Assembly (NCBI RefSeq): GCF_029887935.1
Contig: NZ_JARXRO010000018.1
Span: 332,330 to 396,329, forward strand
Direction of reading: 5' to 3'
DNA from: Luteimonas kalidii
Lineage (GTDB): Bacteria; Pseudomonadota; Gammaproteobacteria; Xanthomonadales; Xanthomonadaceae
Length of the DNA: 64,000 bases
The position numbers and the translations under genes are program-made. Shown piece by piece: positions 1-8,024 of this stretch. Every line of letters begins with the position of its first letter. The stretch's first letter is position 1. Under the pieces are notes generated by a model, which searched no databases, was not told where the DNA came from, and worked only from the letters and a program-made list of their open reading frames with translations.

Positions 1-26
1 CCGGAGATGCTCCGGCGACGGGGCGC

Positions 27-143
27 TCAGCCTCGGATGGAGTCCATCAGCGCGAACGCCACGGCCAGCAGCAGGGCCGCGCGCAGCAGCGCGATGCCGG
101 CGTGCTCGCCCAGCTTGCGGAAGTGGAAGTCGGATACGCGCAT
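27..143 (-). CDS. small hypothetical single-helix membrane protein (38 aa)
   Basis: A 38-residue reading frame, too short for most gene callers. Codons end in G or C almost throughout, as in the surrounding genes. It starts with a charged segment (MRVSDFHFRKLGEHAG) followed by one hydrophobic helix (IALLRAALLLAVAFAL) and a short DSIRG tail, the shape of a small inner-membrane protein. I prefer the ATG at 143 because codon bias collapses upstream of it; no clear Shine-Dalgarno precedes it. It could also be the 3' part of a longer frame that begins further upstream. I do not recognise a family and assign no function. Confidence 0.4.
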   Translation of the reverse strand: MRVSDFHFRKLGEHAGIALLRAALLLAVAFALMDSIRG

Positions 144-467
144 GTCGATGGGTGCCGTTTCGCCCGCCTGTCCCCGCGGGCCACCCGGATGACAAGCAGG
201 AAGCGTGCCCGGCCGAACCGCGATGCAGTGCGCACTCCTGCGGGCCGGAAGTGACGGAACCGGGCAGTCCGCGCGCGGGTGACGCGTCACATCCCGGCGC
301 GACGCACGCGCCGCATGCCACGCATCCGCCCGCGCCCTGGATGCATGCCACACGGGTGGAGCATCCCGATCCGGGCCCAGATGCGTGCACATTCCCGTCA
401 ACCGGGCTGGTCTAGCCTCGGGGGCCGATCAGGGCATCGCGCCAGGTGCCGTCCCGGAGAAGCATCC
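144..467. other. intergenic, no gene seen
   Basis: 324 bases between the small minus-strand ORF and the DUF2231 gene. No frame with native codon bias on either strand. A TAGCCT hexamer near 412-417 could be a -10 element for the DUF2231-dehydrogenase pair, but no convincing -35 is seen. Confidence 0.4.
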
Positions 468-893
468 ATGACAGCGATCATCGAGCGCCCGCGCGCTCAC
501 GTCTTCCATCCCGTCCACCTGCTGCTGCTCGGCGGCGCGCTCGCGCTGTTCCTCGGCGCACTGTCCGCCGACATCGCCTATGCGCGCAGCTACCAGATCC
601 AGTGGATCAATTTCGCGGCCTGGCTGAACGTCGGCGGCCTGGTGGTGTCGACAGCCGCGTTCGCCTGCGCGCTGTTCGGGCTGGCGCCGTCGCGGCGCAC
701 CCGCGACAGCCTGCTGCACGCAGCCCTGGTGCTGGCCGCCTGGATCGCCGCGCTGCTCGCCGCGCTGACCCACGCCCGCGATGCATGGGATGCCATGCCC
801 GCCAGCCTGGTGCTGTCGGTGGTGGTGGTCGTGCTGATGGTCGTGGCCATCTGGTTCGCTTGCCGCGCCGTGCGGCCGGGAGCACTGTCATGA
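468..893 (+). CDS. DUF2231-type integral membrane protein
   Basis: A 141-residue membrane protein with four hydrophobic segments (about residues 15-32, 48-68, 82-102 and 113-134). The N-terminal FHPVHLLLLGG segment fits the His-Pro start of the DUF2231 family, whose members are predicted four-helix membrane proteins and often sit beside sorbosone dehydrogenases. The start at 468 is chosen because a GGAGA lies eight bases upstream and the hydrophobic helix begins soon after. Its stop overlaps the next start as ATGA, so the two genes are translationally coupled. A role in passing electrons from, or anchoring, the periplasmic dehydrogenase is inference from the pairing only. Confidence 0.7.
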   Translation: MTAIIERPRAHVFHPVHLLLLGGALALFLGALSADIAYARSYQIQWINFAAWLNVGGLVVSTAAFACALFGLAPSRRTRDSLLHAALVLAAWIAALLAALTHARDAWDAMPASLVLSVVVVVLMVVAIWFACRAVRPGALS

Positions 894-2317
894 AGCGCCT
901 CGCCCTGCCCGCCGCACTTGTCCTGGCCGTCGTCCTGGGTGGCTGCAATCCCGAGCCCGCGTCGCCGCAGTACGGCGCCCAGCCGGAGTTGCCCGAGCCG
1001 CGTCGCGGCCTGCTGCCGGCGATGAAGATCGCCGATCCCGCCGGTTGGGGGGATCGCCTGCCCACCGTGCCGGACGGCTTCGAGGTGCGCGCCATCGCCA
1101 TCGATCTGCTGATCCCGCGCCAGACCCTGGTCCTGCCCAATGGCGACATCCTGGTCGCCGAGGGACGCGGCGGCAATGCGCCGCCGCTCAAGCCCAAGGA
1201 CGTGATCGCCGGGCCGATCAAGGCTGCGGGCACCACCCAGGTCGAGAGCGGCAACCGCCTGACCCTGCTGCGCGACGCCGATGGCGACGGCGATTACGAG
1301 GTGCAGACGGTGTTCGCCGAGAACCTCGACGCGCCCTATGGCCTGGCCCTGATCGGCAACGATCTCTACGTCGCCAACCAGGACGCGGTGGTGCGCTTCG
1401 ACTACCAGCCCGGCCAGACCCAGGCGCGCGCCGCCACGCCCGAGACGCTCACCGAGCTGCCGTCGGAGATCAACCACCACTGGACCAAGGCGATGACGGC
1501 CAGCGCCGACGGCCGCTTCCTGTACGTGGGGATCGGTTCGAACAGCAACATCACCGAGCGCGGCATGATGGCCGAGCAGGACCGCGCCATGGTCTGGGAG
1601 ATCGACGCGCAAAGCGGCCTGCATCGTCCCTACGCCACCGGCCTGCGCAACCCCACCGCGCTGGCGATCCAGCCGGGCAGCGGCCAGCTGTGGGCGGTGG
1701 TGAACGAGCGCGACGAGATCGGGCCCGACCTGGTGCCCGACTACCTCACCTCGGTGCGCGAGGGCGGTTTCTACGGTTGGCCCTGGGCGTACTGGGGCCA
1801 GCACGTGGACACCCGGGTGAAGCCGGAGAACCCGGAGAAGGTGGCGGCCTCGATCACGCCCGACTACAGCCTGGGGGCGCACGTGGCCGCCCTGGGCGTG
1901 GACTTCTCCAGCCAGGTGATGGGCCCGCAGTTCGCCGATGGTGCATTCGTCGGCATGCACGGCAGCTGGAACCGCTCCGAGCCGGTGGGCTACAAGGTCG
2001 TGTTCGTTCCGTTCCGCAACGGCCGGCCCGCGGGCGATCCGATCGACTTCGTCACCGGTTTTCGCGACGAGGACGGCACCACCCGCGGTCGCCCGGTGGG
2101 CGTGACGGTGGACCCGCGCGGCGCGCTGATCGTGGCCGATGACCTGTCGAACACGGTCTGGCGGGTGAGCCGGGTGGGCGCGGCGCCCGCGACGCCCGCG
2201 ACGCCCGCGCCTGCGGATCCGGCTGTGCCCGCCGCCGGAGAGGCGCCTCCGGCGGCTGCCGGCGACCCCGGGCAGACGCCACCGCCGCCTGCGCCACCGC
2301 CGTCCACGCAGCGGTAG
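890..2317 (+). CDS. sorbosone/glucose-dehydrogenase-type PQQ-dependent lipoprotein
   Basis: A 475-residue exported protein. A signal peptide ends in a lipobox (LVLAVVLGGC), so it should be lipid-anchored in the envelope. The body is a six-bladed propeller of the soluble glucose/sorbosone dehydrogenase superfamily. Family motifs are visible: NHHW near the active site, GLRNPTALA, NERDEIGPDLVPDYL and GGFYGWPWAYWGQH. Such enzymes oxidise aldoses or related sugars with pyrroloquinoline quinone; the substrate here is unknown. The last 45 residues are a Pro/Ala-rich low-complexity tail, probably a flexible linker. The start at 890 overlaps the upstream gene as ATGA. No pqq biosynthesis genes are in the window. 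Confidence 0.8.
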   Translation: MKRLALPAALVLAVVLGGCNPEPASPQYGAQPELPEPRRGLLPAMKIADPAGWGDRLPTVPDGFEVRAIAIDLLIPRQTLVLPNGDILVAEGRGGNAPPLKPKDVIAGPIKAAGTTQVESGNRLTLLRDADGDGDYEVQTVFAENLDAPYGLALIGNDLYVANQDAVVRFDYQPGQTQARAATPETLTELPSEINHHWTKAMTASADGRFLYVGIGSNSNITERGMMAEQDRAMVWEIDAQSGLHRPYATGLRNPTALAIQPGSGQLWAVVNERDEIGPDLVPDYLTSVREGGFYGWPWAYWGQHVDTRVKPENPEKVAASITPDYSLGAHVAALGVDFSSQVMGPQFADGAFVGMHGSWNRSEPVGYKVVFVPFRNGRPAGDPIDFVTGFRDEDGTTRGRPVGVTVDPRGALIVADDLSNTVWRVSRVGAAPATPATPAPADPAVPAAGEAPPAAAGDPGQTPPPPAPPPSTQR

Positions 2318-2544
2318 GCAAGCAGCGGCCGGTCGGCGGGAAGGCGACGCCGGGAGCGGTCAGGGGCGTCCTCCCGACACGCGCGGGAACGCGATTGCGA
2401 AACGCGACCGCCGCACATGCGCTGGCAGGAACCGGCAACTCCCTGCGGCGCCCGGGGGTGGCCAGCGGATGGCATGGCTGCCGCAGGATGTGATTGCGCG
2501 CCGGGATGTCGCGAGTCGCGCGCGGCCTGCAGGCGGCGGACAGC

Positions 2545-2564
2545 AAAAAGCCCCCGATGGGGGC
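2545..2564 (-). terminator. Rho-independent terminator of tRNA-Ser(CGA)
   Basis: Read on the minus strand, a six-pair stem GCCCCC/GGGGGC with a three-base loop is followed directly by five T residues. It lies 13 bases beyond the CCA end of the tRNA. Confidence 0.85.
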
Positions 2565-2577
2565 CGTTCGCTGACAC

Positions 2578-2668
2578 TGGCGGGGAGGGGGGGATTCGAA
2601 CCCCCGAGGCGCTATAAACGCCTGCCTGATTTCGAGTCAGGTACATTCAACCGCTCTGCCACCTCCCC
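2578..2668 (-). tRNA. tRNA-Ser(CGA)
   Basis: A 91-base class II tRNA on the minus strand. The acceptor stem GGGGAGG pairs with CCTCCCC, followed by discriminator G and an encoded CCA. The anticodon loop CTCGAAA gives anticodon CGA (reads UCG). A long variable arm is present, as expected for serine, and the T arm contains GTTCGAATC inside a five-pair stem of G and C. Confidence 0.97.
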
Positions 2669-2717
2669 GTGAATTCGCGGGTGTCGCGCGGTCCCGGCGC
2701 TGAACGCCGGGGGCGCA

Positions 2718-2746
2718 ATCATACGGGGCGGGGTGCCCCCAAACAA
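2718..2746 (-). promoter_or_regulatory. sigma-70 promoter of tRNA-Ser(CGA)
   Basis: On the minus strand a -35 TTGTTT (2746-2741) and a -10 TATGAT (2723-2718) are separated by exactly 17 bases. Transcription would start near 2711, about 43 bases before the mature tRNA 5' end. Confidence 0.75.
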
Positions 2747-2791
2747 GGCGCGGGCTAGACTGTGCGGCCCTGTTTCCGGCGGAAGGCCCCG

Positions 2792-3199
2792 ATGTCCGAG
2801 ATCTCCGTGCCCGTGTCGTTCGGCGAGCTGCTCGACAAGATCGCGATCCTGCAGATCAAGTCCGAGCGCATGACCGACGAGGCCAAGCTGGCCAATGTCC
2901 GCAACGAACTCGACGCGCTGGAGCGCACCTGGATGGCGCATCCGGCCGCCGGCCACGACATCGCCCGCCTGCGCGCCGACCTGAAGGCGGTCAACGAGCG
3001 GCTGTGGGTGATCGAGGACGACATCCGGCTCAAGGAGAAGGCGCAGGCCTTCGACGAGGACTTCGTGCGCCTGGCGCGCGCCGTGTACTTCGAGAACGAC
3101 ACCCGCGCCCGGATCAAGAAGGACATCAACCTCGCGCTGGGTTCGTCCTACGTCGAGGAAAAGTCCTACCAGGACTACGGCGCCGGCTCCGGCGCCTGA
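2792..3199 (+). CDS. DUF6165 family protein, LPS-cluster associated
   Basis: A 135-residue soluble protein with no signal peptide. It is rich in heptad-like charged helices (KIAILQIKSERM, LRADLKAVNERLWVIEDDIRLKEK), so it is probably mostly helical. The sequence matches what I know as DUF6165, a family usually found next to GT9 heptosyltransferases and Kdo kinase in xanthomonads, and both follow here. Function is not established; a role in LPS core assembly is inference from context. The start at 2792 is set by family length. A TAGACT hexamer at 2755-2760 may be its -10 element, back to back with the tRNA promoter. Confidence 0.75.
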   Translation: MSEISVPVSFGELLDKIAILQIKSERMTDEAKLANVRNELDALERTWMAHPAAGHDIARLRADLKAVNERLWVIEDDIRLKEKAQAFDEDFVRLARAVYFENDTRARIKKDINLALGSSYVEEKSYQDYGAGSGA

Positions 3200-3229
3200 A
3201 AGACGCGCGCGTGGGGCGCCCGCGTCGGC

Positions 3230-4282
3230 TCAGCCGTGGTCGGCGCGGTAGCGCTCGAACGCGGCGATCGCGTCGTCGACGGTCACCAGGTCCATTACCC
3301 CGTCGAACTCGATCTTGGTCCCCCAGGCGAGCTCGACCGCCGGCCTGCGCAGATGGCGGCGGGCCGCGTCGTCGTAGCGGTCGACGCAGTAGCGGCGGTC
3401 CGAATAGGGCCCGCTGCGGGCCGGGTTGCTGGCCGCGTGCAGGCCCAGCACTTTCGTGCCCATCGCGTTGGCGATGTGCATCGGGCCCGAATCCGGGGTG
3501 ACCACGAGCGCCGCGCGTTCGAGCAGGGCGGGCAGCTGCTGGAGCGTGTCCTTGCCGACGAGGTCGAGCGCCGGTGCGCGCATCGCCGCGAGGATGGCGT
3601 CGGCGGTCTCTCGCTCGAGCGCGCTGCGCCCACCGCACAGCACGACCCGCCAGCCCTGGCCCGCGGCGTGGTCGGCCAGCGCGGCATGGCGGTCGGGGAA
3701 CCAGTTGCGGCGCACGTGGCTGGAGCATGGCGAGACCAGCAGTGTCGGCGCGCCGTCGTCGGGCCACTGCGCCCGGGCCCAGGCGCGCGCGTCGTCGGGC
3801 ACCGGCAGGTCCCAGCGCACCGTGTCCTGGCGCAGTCCCAGCGGTTCGCTGAAGCTGCCGATGGCGTCGAGCACGTGGATGCCGGGGCGGTGGGGAATGC
3901 GTTCGTTGACGAACAGGCCGTGCAGGTCCTTCGAGCGCGCGCGGTCGTAGCCGATCCGGCGCCGCGCCGGCACGAAGGCCGACAGCAGGTTCGCGCGCGC
4001 GGCCACCTGCATCTGCAGCAGCGCGTCGAAGCGGCGACCCTCCAGCTCGCGGCGCAGGGCGCGCATGCCGGACAGGCCGCTGGCCTTGTCGTAGACCAGG
4101 AACTCCACCCCGGGCAGTCCGTCCAGCAGCCGCCGTTCGCCCTTCCCGATCACCCAGGTCAGCGCGACCTCCGGCCAGGCGGCGCGCAGCGTGTGCACGA
4201 GGGGCAGCACATGGGTCACGTCGCCCAGCGCCGACAGGCGCAGCAGGCAGATCGAACGGGGCGCTGCGGGAACGGGCGTCAC
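3230..4282 (-). CDS. glycosyltransferase family 9 (ADP-heptose:LPS heptosyltransferase-like)
   Basis: A 350-residue GT-B enzyme of family GT9, the heptosyltransferases that build the inner LPS core on the cytoplasmic face of the inner membrane. Evidence: an N-terminal ICLLRLSALGDVTHVLPLV segment (conserved Leu-Gly-Asp-near-start block), SPCSSHVRRNWFP in the middle, and the nucleotide-sugar site VVTPDSGPMHIANAMGTKV near residues 263-281. Length fits WaaC/WaaF (about 320-350). The start is a GTG only 19 bases from the divergent kdkA start, so the two share a very short control region. Which heptose transfer it makes cannot be told from sequence alone. Confidence 0.85.
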   Translation of the reverse strand: MTPVPAAPRSICLLRLSALGDVTHVLPLVHTLRAAWPEVALTWVIGKGERRLLDGLPGVEFLVYDKASGLSGMRALRRELEGRRFDALLQMQVAARANLLSAFVPARRRIGYDRARSKDLHGLFVNERIPHRPGIHVLDAIGSFSEPLGLRQDTVRWDLPVPDDARAWARAQWPDDGAPTLLVSPCSSHVRRNWFPDRHAALADHAAGQGWRVVLCGGRSALERETADAILAAMRAPALDLVGKDTLQQLPALLERAALVVTPDSGPMHIANAMGTKVLGLHAASNPARSGPYSDRRYCVDRYDDAARRHLRRPAVELAWGTKIEFDGVMDLVTVDDAIAAFERYRADHG

Positions 4283-4289
4283 GGCTTGT

Positions 4290-4295
4290 TAGACT
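4290..4295 (+). promoter_or_regulatory. -10-like TAGACT six bases before kdkA
   Basis: TAGACT followed by exactly six bases and the kdkA ATG, so transcription would start at or next to the start codon. The same hexamer serves as the -10 of the tRNA-Ser(GGA) promoter in this window. No recognisable -35. Confidence 0.4.
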
Positions 4296-4301
4296 CGCTG
4301 G

Positions 4302-5060
4302 ATGGCCGCGTTCGACGCCACTGAAAGCCTGACGCCCTTCCACGACGATCGTGGCAGCGGGGAGTATGGCGCGATTCTGTTCGACATGACGCAGCTGCGG
4401 CAAGTCGACCCGCGCTGGTTCGATCCACACGGATGGGGATCGCGCGCGCAGCAGGTCGGCGGCAGCGGGCGCGGCGGCGCCTGGTTCATCGACGCCAGCC
4501 ACGGGGCGCTGGTGCTGCGCCAGTATCTGCGCGGTGGACTGGCCGCGAAGTTCAGCCGCGAACGCTACCTGTGGCGCGGCGCCAACCACACCCGCAGCTT
4601 CGCCGAGTTCCGGCTGCTGCGCGAGCTGCTGCGGCGCAAGTGCCCGGTGCCGCAGCCGGTGGCGGCCTGCTACCTGCGCGGGCGCGTCAGCTACCGGGCG
4701 TGGATCATCGTCGAGCGGCTGGAGGGCGTGCGCTCGCTGGCTTCGCTGGTGGAGGCCGAGCCGGAGGAGGCGCCCTGGGAGGCGAGCGGGCGCCTGGTCG
4801 CACGCTTCCACCGGGAAGGCCTCGACCACGCCGACCTCAACGCCCACAACGTGCTGTTCGACCCGGCCGGCAAGGGCTGGATGATCGATTTCGACCGCAG
4901 CCGCCTGCACATTCCCGCCACCGCCTGGCGCGAACGCAACCTGCAGCGGCTGCTGCGTTCACTGCACAAGGTGGCCGGCGACGCGCGGCGCGAGGCGGTG
5001 GAGGCCGGCTTCGGCCGGCTGCGCGCGGCCTACGACGCGCGCTGGGCGAAGGGCAACTAG
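4302..5060 (+). CDS. kdkA: 3-deoxy-D-manno-octulosonic acid (Kdo) kinase
   Basis: A 252-residue kinase that phosphorylates Kdo of the LPS inner core, a step used by bacteria whose core has a single phosphorylated Kdo. It has the KdkA-type small eukaryotic-like kinase fold: a glycine-rich [10 protein letters not shown] loop (53-62), [10 protein letters not shown] (70-79), the catalytic loop HADLNAHN (176-183) and the metal-binding DFDRS (196-200). Length fits the family. It is divergent from the GT9 gene and precedes an MBL hydrolase on the same strand. There is no Shine-Dalgarno; see the -10-like element just upstream, which suggests a leaderless mRNA. Confidence 0.92.
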   Translation: MAAFDATESLTPFHDDRGSGEYGAILFDMTQLRQVDPRWFDPHGWGSRAQQVGGSGRGGAWFIDASHGALVLRQYLRGGLAAKFSRERYLWRGANHTRSFAEFRLLRELLRRKCPVPQPVAACYLRGRVSYRAWIIVERLEGVRSLASLVEAEPEEAPWEASGRLVARFHREGLDHADLNAHNVLFDPAGKGWMIDFDRSRLHIPATAWRERNLQRLLRSLHKVAGDARREAVEAGFGRLRAAYDARWAKGN

Positions 5061-5122
5061 GCCGTGGCCGCGCGTGCACGCCTGTCGTCCCTCCCGGAGG
5101 CCGCCGCCGTGCGGGCGCCGCG

Positions 5123-5881
5123 ATGACGTGGGCGCTGCGTTTCCACGGCGTCGGCAATGCCTCGGCCACCGAACTGGGGTCGCCGATGGCCACGATCGAG
5201 CGCGACGGCGCGCCCTGGCTCACCATCGACTGCGGCAGCGAAGGTCTGACCGCCTGCCTGGCGCACTACGGCGCGCCGCCGCGCGCACTGTTCATCACCC
5301 ATACCCATCTCGACCACGTCGGCGGGCTGGAGCGCCTGTTCGTCTCCGAGTATTTCGATCCCGCGCGTCGCGGACGGATGCCGCTCTATGTGCCGGCTGC
5401 CGTCGTGCCGCTGCTGCACCGGCGGGTGGGCGACTATCCGAACGTGCTGGCCGAAGGCGGGGCGAACTTCTGGGACGCGTTCCGGGTGGTGCCGGTGGGC
5501 GACGCGTTCTGGCACGACGGCGTGCGCCTGGAGGTGTTCCCGGTGCGCCACCACTGGCCGGACACCGCCTTCGGCCTGCGCCTGCGCGGCAGCCTGGTGT
5601 TCACTGGCGATACCCGGCCGATTCCCGAACAGCTGCGCCAGCGGGCCGATGCCGGCGAACTGGTCGCGCACGACTGCGGCCTGCACGGGAACCCCTCGCA
5701 CAGCGGCATCGACGATCTCGAACGCGAGTATCCGCCGGAACTGCTGGCGCGCTGCGTGCTGTACCACTACGCCTCGGCCGCGGATGGCGATGCGCTGACC
5801 GCGCGCGGGCACCGGGTGGCGCGGCCGGGCGAGGCGTTCGCACTGCCACTGCCGCGCACGGAACAGGCGGGCGTCGCGTGA
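5123..5881 (+). CDS. MBL-fold metal-dependent hydrolase
   Basis: A 252-residue cytoplasmic metallo-beta-lactamase-fold protein of the RNase Z/phosphodiesterase-like kind. The zinc motif HTHLDH is at residues 60-65, with further ligands likely at RHHW, in FTGDTRP (near 155) and in the C-terminal LYHYAS. Substrate unknown. The ATG at 5123 gives a normal fold start (LRFHGVGNA, typical of the RNase Z group). Its stop overlaps the GTG of moaA as GTGA, so it heads the molybdopterin operon by position, although no Moco role is known for it. Confidence 0.75.
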   Translation: MTWALRFHGVGNASATELGSPMATIERDGAPWLTIDCGSEGLTACLAHYGAPPRALFITHTHLDHVGGLERLFVSEYFDPARRGRMPLYVPAAVVPLLHRRVGDYPNVLAEGGANFWDAFRVVPVGDAFWHDGVRLEVFPVRHHWPDTAFGLRLRGSLVFTGDTRPIPEQLRQRADAGELVAHDCGLHGNPSHSGIDDLEREYPPELLARCVLYHYASAADGDALTARGHRVARPGEAFALPLPRTEQAGVA

Positions 5882-6900
5882 GTGCGCAGCCGGACCCGGT
5901 GCTCTCGCCGCTGGACCGGCTCGGCCGGCCGCTGCGCGACCTGCGCCTGTCTGTCATCGAGGCCTGCAACTTCCGCTGCGGCTACTGCATGCCGGCCGAC
6001 CGGGTTCCCGACGACTACGGGCTGGACGCGGCCGGGCGTCTGTCGTTCGACGAGATCGAGGCGCTGGTGCGGGGCGCGGCGCGCCTGGGCGTGTCCAAGC
6101 TGCGCATCACCGGCGGCGAGCCGCTGCTGCGCAAGGGGCTGCCGGCACTGGTGGCGCGGCTGGCGCGCATCGACGGCATCGACGACCTGGCCATGACCAC
6201 CAACGGCGCCCTGCTCGCGCCGCACGCGCGTGCACTGCGCGAGGCGGGGCTGCGCCGGCTGACCGTGAGCCTGGATGCGCTCGACCCGGCGCTGTTCCGG
6301 ACGCTGTCCGGAGGCCGCGGCGAGGTGGCCGACGTGCTGGCGGGAATCGCCGCCGCCGAAGCCGTCGGTTTCGATGCGCTCAAGATCAACTGCGTCGTGC
6401 AGCGCGGCGTCAACGACGACCAGACGCTCGCACTGGTCGAGCGCTTCCGCGGCAGCGGCCACGTGGTGCGCTTCATCGAGTACATGGACGTGGGCACCTG
6501 CAACGGCTGGCAGCGCGAGCGCGTGGTGCCGTCGGCCGAACTGCGCGCGCGGGTCCATGCGCGCTGGCCGCTGCGCGCACTCGACGCGCAGTACCGGGGC
6601 GAGGTGGCCGAGCGGCATGCCTTCGTCGACGGCGGCGGTGAGGTCGGGTTCGTCAGTTCGGTCACCGCGCCGTTCTGCGGCGATTGCCATCGCGCCCGGG
6701 TGTCGGCCGACGGCCGGCTCTATACCTGCCTGTTCTCGGGCGAGGGCGTCGACCTGCGGCCCGCGCTCGCCCTGGGCGAACTGGCCGCCGCCGAACGTCT
6801 GGCCGACCTGTGGCGCGCCCGGTCCGACCGTTACAGCGAGGTGCGGGGTAGTGCGCAGGCCTCGCGCCGGCACGTCGAGATGTTCCTGATCGGCGGATGA
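5878..6900 (+). CDS. moaA: GTP 3',8-cyclase MoaA
   Basis: A 340-residue radical SAM enzyme that converts GTP to 3',8-cyclo-7,8-dihydro-GTP, the first step of molybdenum cofactor synthesis. The N-terminal [4Fe-4S] motif is CxxxCxxC at C30/C34/C37; the C-terminal cluster ligands are C267, C270 and C284. TGGEP (78-82) binds S-adenosylmethionine, and the chain ends in the conserved double glycine (MFLIGG). The GTG at 5878 is chosen because it overlaps the upstream stop and begins about 20 residues before the LGRPLRDLRLSV block, as in relatives. First of the moaA-X-moaC-moaD-moaE operon. Confidence 0.95.
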   Translation: MSAQPDPVLSPLDRLGRPLRDLRLSVIEACNFRCGYCMPADRVPDDYGLDAAGRLSFDEIEALVRGAARLGVSKLRITGGEPLLRKGLPALVARLARIDGIDDLAMTTNGALLAPHARALREAGLRRLTVSLDALDPALFRTLSGGRGEVADVLAGIAAAEAVGFDALKINCVVQRGVNDDQTLALVERFRGSGHVVRFIEYMDVGTCNGWQRERVVPSAELRARVHARWPLRALDAQYRGEVAERHAFVDGGGEVGFVSSVTAPFCGDCHRARVSADGRLYTCLFSGEGVDLRPALALGELAAAERLADLWRARSDRYSEVRGSAQASRRHVEMFLIGG

Positions 6901-6910
6901 GCGTGGTCAC

Positions 6911-7297
6911 GTGCTGACGGAAGCGGAATGCCGGCAGGTCGAAGCGCTGGAGCGCGCCCTGCTCGATCCGGTCGTGCGTGCAGATCGGGAGCGCGTCGAC
7001 GCGCTGCTGGCGGAGGAGTTCATGGAGATCGGTGCCTCGGGCGCGGTCTTCGGCAAACGGGGGGCGTTGGCTCGCGTGCCGGACGAGCGTGGTGTCGCGT
7101 TCTCGGCCCGGTCGATGCGGACGCGCCCGGTGACGGACGATGTGGTCTGTGTCACCTATCGGGCCACGCGGACGCAGGGCGCGGACGAACGCCATTCGCT
7201 GCGCAGCTCCTGGTGGCGGCGCAGCGCCGACGGCGGCTGGCGGATGGTCTTCCACCAGGGGACGCCGGACACCGGCATCGGTACCATGGACCCATGA
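6911..7297 (+). CDS. NTF2-like (DUF4440/SnoaL type) protein inside the moa operon
   Basis: A 128-residue soluble protein with the compact alpha+beta arrangement of NTF2-like/DUF4440 proteins: an N-terminal helix ([20 protein letters not shown]), [19 protein letters not shown], then strands ending in [19 protein letters not shown]. It starts with GTG ten bases after moaA and its stop overlaps the moaC start (ATGA), so it is fully embedded in the molybdopterin operon. These proteins range from enzymes to binding proteins; nothing in the sequence fixes a function. A role related to Moco synthesis is only suggested by position. Confidence 0.65.
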   Translation: MLTEAECRQVEALERALLDPVVRADRERVDALLAEEFMEIGASGAVFGKRGALARVPDERGVAFSARSMRTRPVTDDVVCVTYRATRTQGADERHSLRSSWWRRSADGGWRMVFHQGTPDTGIGTMDP

Positions 7298-7782
7298 CGC
7301 CCGCGAAGACGCTCACCCACCTCGATGCCGCCGGGCGCCCGGCGATGGTCGACGTGTCGGGCAAGGCGGTGGGTCCGCGCCAGGCCCTCGCCGAGTGCCG
7401 GGTGCGGTTTCCCGCGGCGGTCGCGGCGCAGCTGCGCGCCTCCGGACTGCGCAGCGCCAAGGGCGGGATCGTCGAGACCGCGGTGATCGCCGGCACGATG
7501 GCGGTCAAGCGCACGCACGAACTGATCCCGTTCTGCCATCCGCTGCCGATCGACGGCGTGCGCATTGCCATCGACTGGCAGGGCGAGCGCGAGTTGCGCA
7601 TCGAATGCCTGGTCAAGACCGTGCATCGCACCGGCGTGGAGATGGAGGCATTGACCGGCGCCACCATCGCCGCGCTGACCATCTACGACATGTGCAAGGC
7701 ACTGTCGCACGCGATCGTGCTCGGCCCGGCGAAGCTGGTGGGCAAGCGCGGCGGCAAGCGCGACATCGGGAAGATCGGCTGA
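7294..7782 (+). CDS. moaC: cyclic pyranopterin monophosphate synthase MoaC
   Basis: A 162-residue enzyme that, after MoaA, forms cyclic pyranopterin monophosphate. The family signatures are visible: [20 protein letters not shown] near the start, [15 protein letters not shown] (70-84) holding active-site residues, [16 protein letters not shown], and YDMCKALSH. Length matches E. coli MoaC (161). Coupled to both neighbours: ATGA overlap upstream and a TGATG overlap with moaD downstream. A TACCAT hexamer lies six bases before the ATG, inside the upstream gene, and could give an internal transcript. Confidence 0.95.
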   Translation: MTPAKTLTHLDAAGRPAMVDVSGKAVGPRQALAECRVRFPAAVAAQLRASGLRSAKGGIVETAVIAGTMAVKRTHELIPFCHPLPIDGVRIAIDWQGERELRIECLVKTVHRTGVEMEALTGATIAALTIYDMCKALSHAIVLGPAKLVGKRGGKRDIGKIG

Positions 7783-8024
7783 TGGCGCGGGTCACGCTGC
7801 TGTACTTCGCCAGCCTGCGCGACGCCGCGGGCACGGGCTCGGAAACCCTCGACACCGACGCGGCCGACTGCGCCGGCCTGTACGAGCAGGTGCGCGTCCG
7901 CCACGGTTTCGCATTGCCGCGCGAGCGCATGCGGGTCGCGGTCGATGGCGCCTTCGCCGGCTGGGACGCCGCGCCGCGCGACGGCGCCGAGATCGCGTTC
8001 ATTCCGCCGGTGTCGGGCGGATGA
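7782..8024 (+). CDS. moaD: molybdopterin synthase small subunit MoaD
   Basis: An 80-residue ubiquitin-fold sulfur carrier. It begins VTLLYFASLRDAAG and ends in the double glycine PPVSGG, which is adenylated and thiocarboxylated before sulfur transfer to cyclic pyranopterin monophosphate. The start overlaps the moaC stop by one base and its own stop overlaps moaE by four bases, matching the stoichiometric pairing of the two synthase subunits. Confidence 0.93.
   Translation: MARVTLLYFASLRDAAGTGSETLDTDAADCAGLYEQVRVRHGFALPRERMRVAVDGAFAGWDAAPRDGAEIAFIPPVSGG

Noticed and set aside
2755-2760. Leaderless start for the DUF6165 gene from TAGACT
   Set aside because: The hexamer is 31 bases before the ATG, a normal leader length, so it does not belong to the six-base set.
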